A stretch of DNA of 64,000 bases from Druceiella hillmani (Eukaryota > Arthropoda > Insecta > Lepidoptera > Hepialidae), in NCBI GenBank assembly GCA_039881145.1, contig JAYKKI010000029.1:24054001-24118000 (forward strand), given 5' to 3'. A program made the translations under genes and the position numbers. How positions within the stretch are numbered: position 1 is the stretch's first letter; each line of letters begins with the position of its first letter. The notes below the pieces were generated by a model. It was not told the DNA's origin, did no database searches, and worked only from the letters and a program-made list of their open reading frames with translations. Below are positions 27,201-42,200 of this stretch, piece by piece.

Positions 27201-30200
27201 CACAGACACACAGCCACACAGACACACAGCCACACAGACAGACAGCCACACAGACACACAGCTACACAGACACAGTCACACAGTCACACAGACACACAGA
27301 TACACAGACACCCAGACACACAGCCACACAGACACACAGCCACACAGACACACAGCCACACAGACACACAGACACACAGCCACACAGACACACAGCCACA
27401 CAGACACACAGCCACACAGACACACAGCCACACATACACACAGTTACACAGCCACACAGACACACAGCCACACAGACAGACAGCCACACAGACACACAGT
27501 CACACAGACACACAGCCACACAGACACACAGCCACACAGACACACAGACACAGACACACAGTCACACGGCCGCACAGTCACACAGCCACACGGACACACG
27601 GACACACATACACACAGCCACACGGACACACATACACACAGCCACACAGACACACAGCCACACAGCCACACAGCCACACAGACACACAACCACACAGACA
27701 GACAGCCACACAGACACACAGCTACACAGACACACAGACACACAGACACACAGACACACACAGACACACAGCCACACAGACACACAGACACTCAGACACA
27801 CAGCCACACAGACACACAGACACACAGCCACACAGACACACAGTCACACAGACACACAGCCACACAGACACACAGCCACACAGTCACACAGCCACACAGT
27901 CACACAGCCACACAGTCACACGGCCACACGGACACACGGACACACATACACACAGCCACACGGACACACATACACACAGCCACACAGACACAAAGCCACA
28001 CAGCCACACCGACACACAGCCACACAGAAACACAGCCACACAGACACACAGCCACACAGGCACACAGTCACACAGCCATACGGACGCACAGCCACACAGA
28101 CACACAGCCACACAGACACACAGCCACACGGACACACATACACACAGCCACACAGACACAGCTACACAGACACACAGATACACAGACACCCAGACACACA
28201 GCCACACAGACACACAGCCACACAGACACACAGTCACACAGCCATACGGACACACAGCCACACGGACACATAGCCACACGGACACACAGCCGCACGGACA
28301 CACAGCCGCACGGACACACGGACACACAGCCACACATACACACAGCCACAGAGACACGCAGCCACACAGATACACAGCTACACAGACACACAGACACACA
28401 GCCACACAGACACACAGCCACACAGACAGACAGCCACACAGACACACAGCTACACAGACACAGTCACACAGTCACACAGACACACAGATACACAGACACC
28501 CAGACACACAGCCACACAGCCACACAGACACACAGCCACACAGACACACAGACACACAGCCACACAGACACACAGCCACACAGACACACAGCCACACAGA
28601 CACACAGCCACACATACACACAGTTACACAGCCACACAGACACACATCCACACAGACAGACAGCCACACAGACACACAGTCACACAGACACACAGACACA
28701 CAGACACACAGCCACACAGACACACAGACACAGACACACAGCCACACAGACACACAGACACACAGACACACATACACACAGCCACACAGACACACAGTCA
28801 CACAGACACACAGTCACACAGCCACACAGACACACAGCCACACAGACACACAGCCACACAGTCACACAGCCACATAGTCACACAGCCACACATACACACA
28901 GCCACAGCCTGTGTGTCTGTCACACACAGCCACACATACACACAGCCACACAGACACACAGCCATACAGACACACAGCCACACAGACACACAGCCACAGA
29001 CACACAGCCACAGATACACACAGACACACAGCCATACAGACACACAGCCACACAGACACACAGCCACACAGACACACAGCCACACAGACACACAGCCATA
29101 CAGACACACAGCCACACAGACACACAGCCACACAGACACACAGTCACACAGCCACACAGTCACACGGCCGCACAGTCACACAGCCACACGGACACACATA
29201 CACACAGCCACACGGACACACATACACACAGCCACACAGACACACAGCCACACAGCCACACAGACACACAGCCACACAGACACACAGCCACACAGACAGA
29301 CAGCCACACAGACACACAGCTACACAGACACAGTCACACAGACACACAGATACACAGACACCCATACACACAGCCACACAGACACACAGCCACACAGACA
29401 CACAGCCATACAGACACACAGACACACAGCCACACAGACACACAGCCACACAGACACACAGCCACACAGACACACAGCCACACATACACACAGTTACACA
29501 GCCACACAGACACACAGCCACACAGACAGACAGCCACACAGACACACAGTCACACAGACACACAGCCACACAGACACACAGCCACACAGACACACAGACA
29601 CAGACACACAGTCACACGGCCGCACAGTCACACAGCCACACGGACACACGGACACACATACACACAGCCACACGGACACACATACACACAGCCACACAGA
29701 CACACAGCCACACAGCCACACAGACACACAACCACACAGACAGACAGCCACACAGACACACAGCTACACAGACACACAGTCACACAGACACACAGACACA
29801 CAGACACACACAGACACACAGCCACACAGACACACAGACACTCAGACACACAGCCACACAGACACACAGACACACAGCCACACAGACACACAGTCACACA
29901 GACACACAGCCACACAGACACACAGCCACACAGTCACACAGCCACACAGTCACACAGCCACACAGTCACACGGCCACACGGACACACGGACACACATACA
30001 CACAGCCACACGGACACACATACACACAGCCACACAGACACAAAGCCACACAGCCACACCGACACACAGCCACACAGAAACACAGCCACACAGACACACA
30101 GCCACACAGGCACACAGTCACACAGCCATACGGACGCACAGCCACACAGACACACAGCCACACAGACACACAGCCACACGGACACACATACACACAGCCA

Positions 30201-33200
30201 CACAGACACACAGCTACACAGACACACAGATACACAGACACCCAGACACACAGCCACACAGACACACAGTCACACAGCCATACGGACACACAGCCACACG
30301 GACACATAGCCACACGGACACACAGCCGCACGGACACACGGACACACAGCCACACATACACACAGCCACAGAGACACGCAGCCACACAGATACACAGCCA
30401 CACAGACACACAGCCACACAGACACACAGTCACACAACCACACAGCCACAGAGACACACAATTACACAGCCACACAGACTCACAGCGACACAGACACACA
30501 GCCACACAGAAACACAGACACACAGCCACACAGACACACAGTCACACAGCCATACGGACACACAGCCACACGGACACATAGCCATACGGACACACAGCCG
30601 CACGGACACACAGCCACACATACACACAGCCACAGAGACACACAGCCACACAGACACACAGCCACACAGACACACAGCTACACAGACACACAGCCACACA
30701 GACACACAGTCACACAGACACACAGCCACACAGCCACACACACACAGCCACACAGAAACACAGCCACACAGACACACAGTCACACAGCCATACGGACACA
30801 CAGCCACACGGACACATAGCCACACGGACACACAGCCGCACGGACACACGGACACACAGCCACACAGCCACACATACACACAGCCACAGAGAAACACAGC
30901 CACACAGACACACAGCCACACAGACACACAGCCACACAGACAGACAGCCACATAGACACACAGCTACACAGACACACAGTCACACAGACACACAGACACC
31001 AGACACACAGCCACACAGACACACAGCCACACAGACACACAGCCACACAGACACACAGCCACACAGCCACGCAGACACGCAGACACACAGCCACACTGAC
31101 AAACAGCCACACAGACACACAGACACACAGCCACACAGCCACACAGACACACAGCCACACAAACACACAGTCACACAGCCACACAGTCACACAGCCACAC
31201 ATACACACAGCCACAGCCTATGTGTCTGTCACACACAGCCACACATACACACAGCCACACAGACACACAGCCACACAGACACACAGCCACACAGACACAC
31301 AGCCACACAGACACACAGCCACACAGACACACAGCCACACAGACACACAGTCACACAACCACACAGCCACAGAGACACACAATTACACAGCCACACAGAC
31401 ACACAGCCACACAGACACACAGCCACAGCCTGTGTGTCTGTCACACACAGCCACACATACACACAGCCACACAGCACACAGCCACACAGCCACAGCCTGT
31501 GTGTCTGTCACACACAGCCACACATACACACAGCCACACAGACACACAGCCACACAGACACACAGACACACAGCCACACGGACACACAGCCACAGCCTGT
31601 GTGTCTGTCACACACAGCCACACATACACACAGCCACACAGCACACAGCCACACAGCCACAGCCTGTGTGTCTGTCACACACAGCCACACATACACACAG
31701 CCACACAGCACACAGCCACACAGCCACACAGACACACAGCCACACAGACACACAGTTACACAGTTACACAGCCACACAGACACACAGCCACACAGACAGA
31801 CAGCCACACAGACACACAGGCACACAGCCACACAGACACACAGTCACACAGACACACAGCCGCACAGCCACACATACACACAGCCACACAGAAACACAGA
31901 TACACAGACACACAGCCACACAGACACACAGTCACACAGCCATACGGACACACAGCCACACGGACACACGGACACACAGCCACACATACACACAGCCACA
32001 GAGACACACAGCCACTCAGACACACAGCCACACAGACACACAGCCACACAGACACACAGCCACACAGACAGACAGCCACACAGACACACGGCTACACAGA
32101 CACACAGTCACACAGACACACAGACACCATACACTCAGTCACACAGACACACAGCCACACAGACACACAGCCACACAGACTCACAGCCACACAGACACAC
32201 AGCCACACAGACACACAGCCACGCAGACACACAGCCACTCAGCCACACAGACACACAGCCACACAGACACACAGCCACACAGACACACAGCCACACAGTA
32301 ACACATACACACAGCCACACAAACACACAGTCACACAGCCACACAGTCACACAGTCACACAGCCACACATACACACAGCCACAGCCTGTGTGTCTGTCAC
32401 ACACAGCCACACATACACACAGCCACACAGACACACAGCCACACAGACACACAGCCACACAGACACACAGCCACACAGACACACAGTCACACAACCACGC
32501 AGCCACAGAGACACACAATTACACAGCCACACAGACTCACAGCCACACGGACACACAGCCACACAGACACACAGCCACACAGACACACAGCCACACATAA
32601 ACACAGCCACACAGACACACAGCCACACAGACACACAGTCACACAGCCATACGGACACACAGCCACACGGACACATAGCCATACGGACACACAGCCGCAC
32701 GGACACACGGACACAGCCACACAGCCACACAGCCACACATACACACAGCCACAGAGACACACAGCCACATAGACACACAGCCACACAGACACACAGCCAC
32801 ACAGACACACAGCCACACAGACAGACAGCCACACAGCTACACAGACACACAGTCACACAGACACACAGACACCCAGACACACAGACACACAGCCACACAG
32901 ACACACAGCCACACAGACACACAGTTACACAGCCACACAGACACACAGCCACACAGACAGACAGCCACATAGACACACAGCTACACAGCCACACAGACAC
33001 ACAGCCACACAGACACACAGCCACACAGACACACAGTCACACAACCACACAGCCACAGAGACACACAATTACACAGCCACACAGACTCACAGCCACACAG
33101 ACACACAGACACACAGCCACACAGACACACAGCCACACGGACACACAGCCACATGGACACACAGCCATACGGACACACAGCCACACGGACACATAGCCAC

Positions 33201-36200
33201 ACGGACACACAGCCACACGGACACACAGCCACACGGACACACAGCCAAACGGACACACAGCCACACGGACACACATCCACAGAGACATACAGCCACACAG
33301 ATACACAGCCACACAGACACACAGCCACACAGAAACACAGTCACACAGCCATACGGACACACAGCCACACGGACACATAGCCACACGGACACACAGCCGC
33401 ACGGATACACGGACACACAGCCACACAGACACACAGCCACAGAGACACACAGCCACACAGACACACAGCCACACAGACACACAGCCACACAGACACACAG
33501 CCACACAGACAGACAGCCACATAGACACACAGCTACACAGACACACAGTCACACAGACACACAGACACCAGACACACAGCCACACAGACACACAGCCACA
33601 CAGACACACAGCCACACAGCCACGCAGACACGCAGACACAGCCACACAGCCACACAGACACACAGACACACAGCCACACAGCCACACAGCCACACAGTCA
33701 CACAGCCACACAGCCACACAGCCACACAGCCACACATACACACAGCCACAGCCTGTGTGTCTGTCACACACAGCCACACATACACACATCCACACAGGCA
33801 CACAGTCACACAGCCATACGGACACACAGCCACACGGACACATAGCCACACGGACACACAGCCGCACGGACACACGGACACAGCCACACATACACACAGC
33901 CACAGAGACACGCAGCCACACAGACACACAGCCACACAGACACACAGCCACACAGACACACAGCCACACAGACACACAGCCACACAGACAGACAGCCACA
34001 CAGACACACAGCCACACGGACACACAGCCACACAGACACACAGCCACACAGACACACAGCCACACAGACACACAGTTACACAGCCACACAGACACACAGC
34101 CACACAGACACACAGCCACACAGACACACAGCCACACAGACAGACAGCCACACAGACACACAGCTACACAGACACACAGCCACACAGACACACAGCCACA
34201 CAGACACACAGCCACACAGACACACAGCCACACAGAAACACAGCCACACGGACACACGGACACACATACACACAGCCACACGGACACACATACACACAGC
34301 CACACAGATACACAGCCACACAGCCACACCGACACACAGCCACACAGAAACACAGCCACACAGACACACAGCCACACAGCCATACGGACACACAGCCACA
34401 CGGACACATAGCCACACGGACACACAGCCGCACGGACACACGGACACAGCCACACATACACACAGCCACAGAGACACGCAGCCACACAGACACACAGCCA
34501 CACAGACACACAGCCACATAGACAGACAGCCACACAGACACACAGCCACACAGACACACAGACACACAGCCACACAGACACAAAGACACACATACACACA
34601 GCCACACAGACACACAGCCACACGGACATACCGACACACGGACACACAGCCACACAGACACACAGCCACACAGACACACAGACACAAAGACACACATACA
34701 CACAGCCACACAGACACACAGCCACACAGACACACAGCCACACGGACACACAGCCACACATACACACAGCCACACAGACACAGACACACAGAAACACAGC
34801 CACACAGACACACAGACACACAGTCACACAGCCATACGGACACACAGCCACACGGACACATAGCCACACGGACACACAGCCGCACGGACACACGGACACA
34901 CAGCCACACAGCCACATATACACACAGCCACAGAGACACACAATTACACAGCCACACAGACTCACAGCGACACAGACAGCCACATAGACACACAGCTACA
35001 CAGACACACAGTCACACAGACACACAGACACCAGACACACAGCCACACAGACACACAGCCACACAGACACACAGCCACACAGACACACAGCCACACAGCC
35101 ACGCAGACACGCAGACACACAGTCACACTGACAAACAGCCACACAGACACACAGACACACAGCCACACAGACACACAGCCACACAAACACACAGTCACAC
35201 AGCCACACAGTCACACAGCCACACATACACACAGCCACAGCCTGTGTGTCTGTCACACACAGCCACACAGACACACAGCCACAGAAAAGCCACATAGCCA
35301 CACAGCCACACTGACAAACAGCCACACAGACACACAGCCACACAGACACACAGCCACACAAACACACAGTCACACAGCCACACAGTCACACAGCCACACA
35401 TACACACAGCCACAGCCTGTGTGTCTGTCACACACAGCCACACAGACACACAGCCACACAGCCACACAGACACACAGCCACACAGACACACAGTCACACA
35501 ACCACACAGCCACAGAGACACACAATTACACAGCCACACAGACTCACAGCGACACAGACAGCCACATAGACACACAGCTACACAGACACACAGTCACACA
35601 GACACACAGACACCAGACACACAGCCACACAGACACACAGCCACACAGACACACAGCCACACAGACACACAGCCACACAGCCACGCAGACACGCAGACAC
35701 ACAGTCACACTGACAAACAGCCACACAGACACACAGACACACAGCCACACAGCCACACAGACACACAGCCACACAAACACACAGTCACACAGCCACACAG
35801 TCACACAGCCACACATACACACAGCCACAGCCTGTGTGTCTGTCACACACAGCCACACATACACACAGCCACACAGACACACAGCCACACAGACACACAG
35901 CCACACAGACACACAGCCACACAGACACACAGCCACAGAAAAGCCACATAGCCACACAGCCACACTGACAAACAGCCACACAGACACACAGCCACACAGA
36001 CACACAGCCACACAAACACACAGTCACACAGCCACACAGTCACACAGCCACACATACACACAGCCACAGCCTGTGTGTCTGTCACACACAGCCACACAGA
36101 CACACAGCCACACAGACACACAGCCACACAGACACACAGCCACACAGACACACAGCCACAGAAAAGCCACATAGCCACACAGCCACACTGACAAACAGCC

Positions 36201-39200
36201 ACACAGACACACAGCCACACAGACACACAGCCACACAAACACACAGTCACACAGCCACACAGTCACACAGCCACACATACACACAGCCACAGCCTGTGTG
36301 TCTGTCACACACAGCCACACAGACACACAGCCACACAGCCACACAGACACACAGCCACACAGACACACAGTCACACAACCACACAGCCACAGAGACACAC
36401 AATTACACAGCCACACAGACTCACAGCGACACAGACACACAGCCACACAGAAACACAGACACACAGCCACACAGACACACAGTCACACAGCCATACGGAC
36501 ACACAGCCACACGGACACATAGCCATACGGACACACAGCCGCACGGACACACAGCCACACATACACACAGCCACAGAGACACACAGCCACACAGACACAC
36601 AGCCACACAGACACACAGCTACACAGACACACAGCCACACAGACACACAGTCACACAGACACACAGCCACACAGCCACACACACACAGCCACACAGAAAC
36701 ACAGCCACACAGACACACAGTCACACAGCCATACGGACACACAGCCACACGGACACATAGCCACACGGACACACAGCCGCACGGACACACGGACACACAG
36801 CCACACAGCCACACATACACACAGCCACAGAGAAACACAGCCACACAGACACACAGCCACACAGACACACAGCCACACAGACAGACAGCCACATAGACAC
36901 ACAGCTACACAGACACACAGTCACACAGACACACAGACACCAGACACACAGCCACACAGACACACAGCCACACAGACACACAGCCACACAGACACACAGC
37001 CACACAGCCACGCAGACACGCAGACACACAGTCACACTGACAAACAGCCACACAGACACACAGACACACAGCCACACAGCCACACAGACACACAGCCACA
37101 CAAACACACAGTCACACAGCCACACAGTCACACAGCCACACATACACACAGCCACAGCCTGTGTGTCTGTCACACACAGCCACACATACACACAGCCACA
37201 CAGACACACAGCCACACAGACACACAGCCACACAGACACACAGCCACACAGACACACAGCCACACAGACACACAGTCACACAGACACACAGTCACACAAC
37301 CACACAGCCACAGAGACACACAATTACACAGCCACACAGACACACAGCCACACAGACACACAGCCACAGCCTGTGTGTCTGTCACACACAGCCACACATA
37401 CACACAGCCACACAGCACACAGCCACACAGCCACAGCCTGTGTGTCTGTCACACACAGCCACACATACACACAGCCACACAGACACACAGCCACACAGAC
37501 ACACAGACACACAGCCACACGGACACACAGCCACAGCCTGTGTGTCTGTCACACACAGCCACACATACACACAGCCACACAGCACACAGCCACACAGCCA
37601 CAGCCTGTGTGTCTGTCACACACAGCCACACATACACACAGCCACACAGCACACAGCCACACAGCCACACAGACACACAGCCACACAGACACACAGTTAC
37701 ACAGTTACACAGCCACACAGACACACAGCCACACAGACAGACAGCCACACAGACACACAGGCACACAGCCACACAGACACACAGTCACACAGACACACAG
37801 CCGCACAGCCACACATACACACAGCCACACAGAAACACAGATACACAGACACACAGCCACACAGACACACAGTCACACAGCCATACGGACACACAGCCAC
37901 ACGGACACACAGCCACACATACACACAGCCACAGAGACACACAGCCACTCAGACACACAGCCACACAGACACACAGCCACACAGACACACAGCCACACAG
38001 ACAGACAGCCACACAGACACACGGCTACACAGACACACAGTCACACAGACACACAGACACCATACACTCAGTCACACAGACACACAGCCACACAGACACA
38101 CAGCCACACAGACTCACAGCCACACAGACACACAGCCACACAGACACACAGCCACGCAGACACACAGCCACTCAGCCACACAGACACACAGCCACACAGA
38201 CACACAGCCACACAGACACACAGCCACACAGTAACACATACACACAGCCACACAAACACACAGTCACACAGCCACACAGTCACACAGTCACACAGCCACA
38301 CATACACACAGCTACAGCCTGTGTGTCTGTCACACACAGCCACACATACACACAGCCACACAGACACACAGCCACACAGACACACAGCCACACAGACACA
38401 CAGCCACACAGACACACAGTCACACAACCACGCAGCCACAGAGACACACAATTACACAGCCACACAGACTCACAGCCACACGGACACACAGCCACACAGA
38501 CACACAGCCACACAGACACACAGCCACACATAAACACAGCCACACAGACACACAGCCACACAGACACACAGTCACACAGCCATACGGACACACAGCCACA
38601 CGGACACATAGCCATACGGACACACAGCCGCACGGACACACGGACACAGCCACACAGCCACACAGCCACACATACACACAGCCACAGAGACACACAGCCA
38701 CATAGACACACAGCCACACAGACACACAGCCACACAGACACACAGCCACACAGACAGACAGCCACACAGCTACACAGACACACAGTCACACAGACACACA
38801 GACACCCAGACACACAGACACACAGCCACACAGACACACAGCCACACAGACACACAGTTACACAGCCACACAGACACACAGCCACACAGACAGACAGCCA
38901 CATAGACACACAGCTACACAGCCACACAGACACACAGCCACACAGACACACAGCCACACAGACACACAGTCACACAACCACACAGCCACAGAGACACACA
39001 ATTACACAGCCACACAGACTCACAGCCACACAGACACACAGACACACAGCCACACAGACACACAGCCACACGGACACACAGCCACATGGACACACAGCCA
39101 TACGGACACACAGCCACACTGACACATAGCCACACGGACACACAGCCACACGGACACACAGCCACACGGACACACAGCCAAACGGACACACAGCCACACG

Positions 39201-42200
39201 GACACACATCCACAGAGACATACAGCCACACAGATACACAGCCACACAGACACACAGCCACACAGAAACACAGACACACAGCCATACGGACACACAGCCA
39301 CACGGACACATAGCCACACGGACACGCAACCACACGGACACACAGACACACAGCCACACAGACACACAGACACACAGCCACACAGCCACAGACACACAGA
39401 CACACAGCCACACGGACACACGGCCATACGGACACACAGCTACACGGACACATAGCCACACGGGACACACAGCCACACGGACACACAACCACACGGACAC
39501 ACAGACACACAGCCACACAGACACACAGTTACACAGCCACACAGACACACAGACACACAGCCACACAAACACACAGCCACACAGACACACAGCCACACAG
39601 ACACACAGACACACACACACACACACACACACAGACACACACACACACAATTCAGAGTGCAATTGTTATTCATGCATTGCACACACAGGCAATAGGCATG
39701 TAACAGTTTAAAAGTGAAATTTGTAATACCTCTTTAAAAATATGAATAATTTTATTTCATTGTATATCTGTAAACAATATAAAATAATATATATTGGCTT
39801 TTTTAAAGCTTTGTAAGTAATAAAGTCAGCTATTTCATTAGAAAGAAATGAATAAGCCTTTAAATATTTTTAAGTCATTCAACAAAGTGTTACTTTATCA
39901 GCTCTGTGATACTTACCCGAGGGTACTGCTGGTTCCTGCAAAAGCCACACCTACAGTTTTGCTGGGGTCTGCTAGGTTCCGCTCAAGAGGGAGACTGCCT
40001 GTACTGTCTTATCTACACTCTAACAAGGCAGCTATAGCTCGATGTGCACAGCCTCTGAGCGGTTTCAGTGCTAGGTTTGTACTTGTTTACATTTTTATAC
40101 ACAAAATTGCAATGTCTGAATTCACTATGATCTGTAAAAAATTTATAGGTAACATGGTTTTATATAGATATAAATTTAAGTATTAACAATTAGTAATTTA
40201 TATTTCAGTTAAAAATATCTTGCAATTGCTATCTCTAATTATAATATTAAGTGATTACTATATAGAATAAAAAATTCTGGATGGAGATTCAATGTTAAAA
40301 TTATTGTGGTATAACAAGAACAGAGACTGAAAGATATTGGATAAACAGTGTGGCACAAGAAACATGGGTGACTTGACATAATGCACGTGGCATCTAGATG
40401 TTATGTTGCAATGTAGTATTTATTGTTTCAATGCATATGTTCCTCATTCTTTTGCAGCCAAAAAATGTTATCGTCGAAAATGATGGAATTTTAATAAAAA
40501 ATATAAATTCCATTAAAGGCAAGACTATATACACAGAATTGTACTATATACCCAGGTATTGCAGTCAGGTGGTTATCAAAAGGCAAAATATCAACAAGAG
40601 TCTTGGAAGACGGAGTTGAACGTTGATGTATTTGCAACTCACCAGATCAGAAAATGTGCATTTCTAAAAGAACAGCTTTAGGAACCTTCTGTTGACATAA
40701 TGCTTTAATTAAAATACCTTCCAAGTAATTCCTTACTGTTTTGCGATTTGGATACTTTTTGGATAAAGAAGAAACAATAATATTTGGAAATTGCTACTGA
40801 AGTTCTCAAACATTTCATTTTCCACTTTTTACCTTATTGCCATTTTATAAATTGCATACATGAAGTGCGAAAATGGAAGTAAATTTGGAAAATAATTTAG
40901 TTACGTCTGTTTAGAAACTCCAACCTCGTATTGAAAAATTAATTCTTACTTCTCATTAATTCTTGACCTTCATTTCATGTCTCTCGATTTGAGACTCGAA
41001 CTTTGAAAACCCTGCTAGGACAAACTCTCATTGTAGGAGTGTTTCAGTTTGCCTATATAGATCTTCTTTATGATTCATTTTATATTGCTATCATTCCCTG
41101 TTATAAGGAACAAAGGACATTAAATTAAAACAATGTGTTAGCTGAGTTACATTGTAATATTGAAAATTCTGTGACTCACTCTGCAACGCCTTTAACTTGC
41201 CGTTAACATATTCTACAACCCCATGCATAGAGAAAAAGAAACACAAGATTTCATTTCGCTAAAACATACAAAAAATCTAAGCCATTCCATAACTAGATTT
41301 ATAGACAAAACTTCAATTTTTTGATTATCCCTTTTATTCTATTATGGGCAGAATCTTATATGGAAAAAAATAAGTAAGAAATTATCTAATTAAAATGTCT
41401 TTTTTTTCTTTTTAAATACTTTAGCAGGATTTGTGCATATAAATATTGATATATCTGTGTTTATTTCTTGTGAAGTTATACTTTAATGGAATGAAACATT
41501 CTCCTAAATTGATCCAGATAGAATTATTGCCTTTGAGAAAGCACTTTGGCAATTAATAAGATATAGTCTGCATGTGAACAGGTATGGTTGATGTGAAAAA
41601 ATGGTCTGGTCTAAATGTCTGGAATAAATAACGCCTAATAGGAATTTTTTTAAGAAAAAGTCACATTGGCTTAAATCGGGTGACCTAGGTGGCCACGGTA
41701 CGGTACCATTTCGGGATATGTTTTTTTCTGGAAATAACTGCCGCACTGCATTCATGGACACATTAGCAGTGTGAGCTGTGGCCCCGTCCTGCTGGAACCA
41801 TGTGTTTTGGTTGAAGGATGGACTATTCTGTAGTTCTACTCTGAAAAAGTAATCTAACATCTGGGCATATCTCTCCGAATTCACAGTTACAGTTTGGCCA
41901 CGTTGATTTTCAAAGAAATAAGGCCCTATGATTGCAGATGCAGACATGGCACACCAGACTGTTACTTTAGGCTTATGTAAAGGCTCTTGATGCATTTGTC
42001 TTGGGTTGTGGACACCCCAGTAACGAAAGTTCTGTTTATTCACATATCCTCCAATGTGAAAGTGAGCTTCGTCACTAAAGAATATGTTGCCCATCTGGGT
42101 AGCAGTACGAAATCTCAACAACATCACCTCCGCGTAAGTTTTTCTTAATTCAAAGTCAGAATCATGTAAATCTTGAACAATTTGAATTTTATATGGATGG

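Larger units (their letters stand above)
21271..39649. repeat. 18.4-kb satellite array, 8-bp unit ACACAGNC
   Basis: The + strand is built almost only of ACACAGCC and ACACAGAC octamers, with ACACGGAC, ACACAGTC, ACATACAC and similar variants. Thymine is rare on this strand, so it is strongly strand-asymmetric. The first and last 40-60 bp are plain (CA)n. The octamer and most variants contain no stop in several frames on either strand, so translation yields long T/H/Q/S or C/V/L/W proteins that are not genes. The array contains large internal duplications and repeated short inverted islands (see other entries). It occupies three quarters of one Mtmr6 intron and would be transcribed as CA-rich RNA. 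Confidence 0.97.

Noticed and set aside
21271..39649. CRISPR-like or telomere-like array
   Set aside because: There is no repeat-spacer structure. The unit is an 8-bp satellite unlike the insect TTAGG telomere repeat.
21204..39682. Very long open frames on both strands rich in His/Thr/Gln or Cys/Val/Leu/Trp
   Set aside because: They are translations of a stop-free 8-bp satellite, present in several frames and both strands at once, with no start, splice or domain context.
41400..41460. gcaggatttgtgc as the missing 3' terminal repeat of the DD41D element
   Set aside because: Only a few bases match the CAGGTTGTCC end and the flanking TA context is weak.
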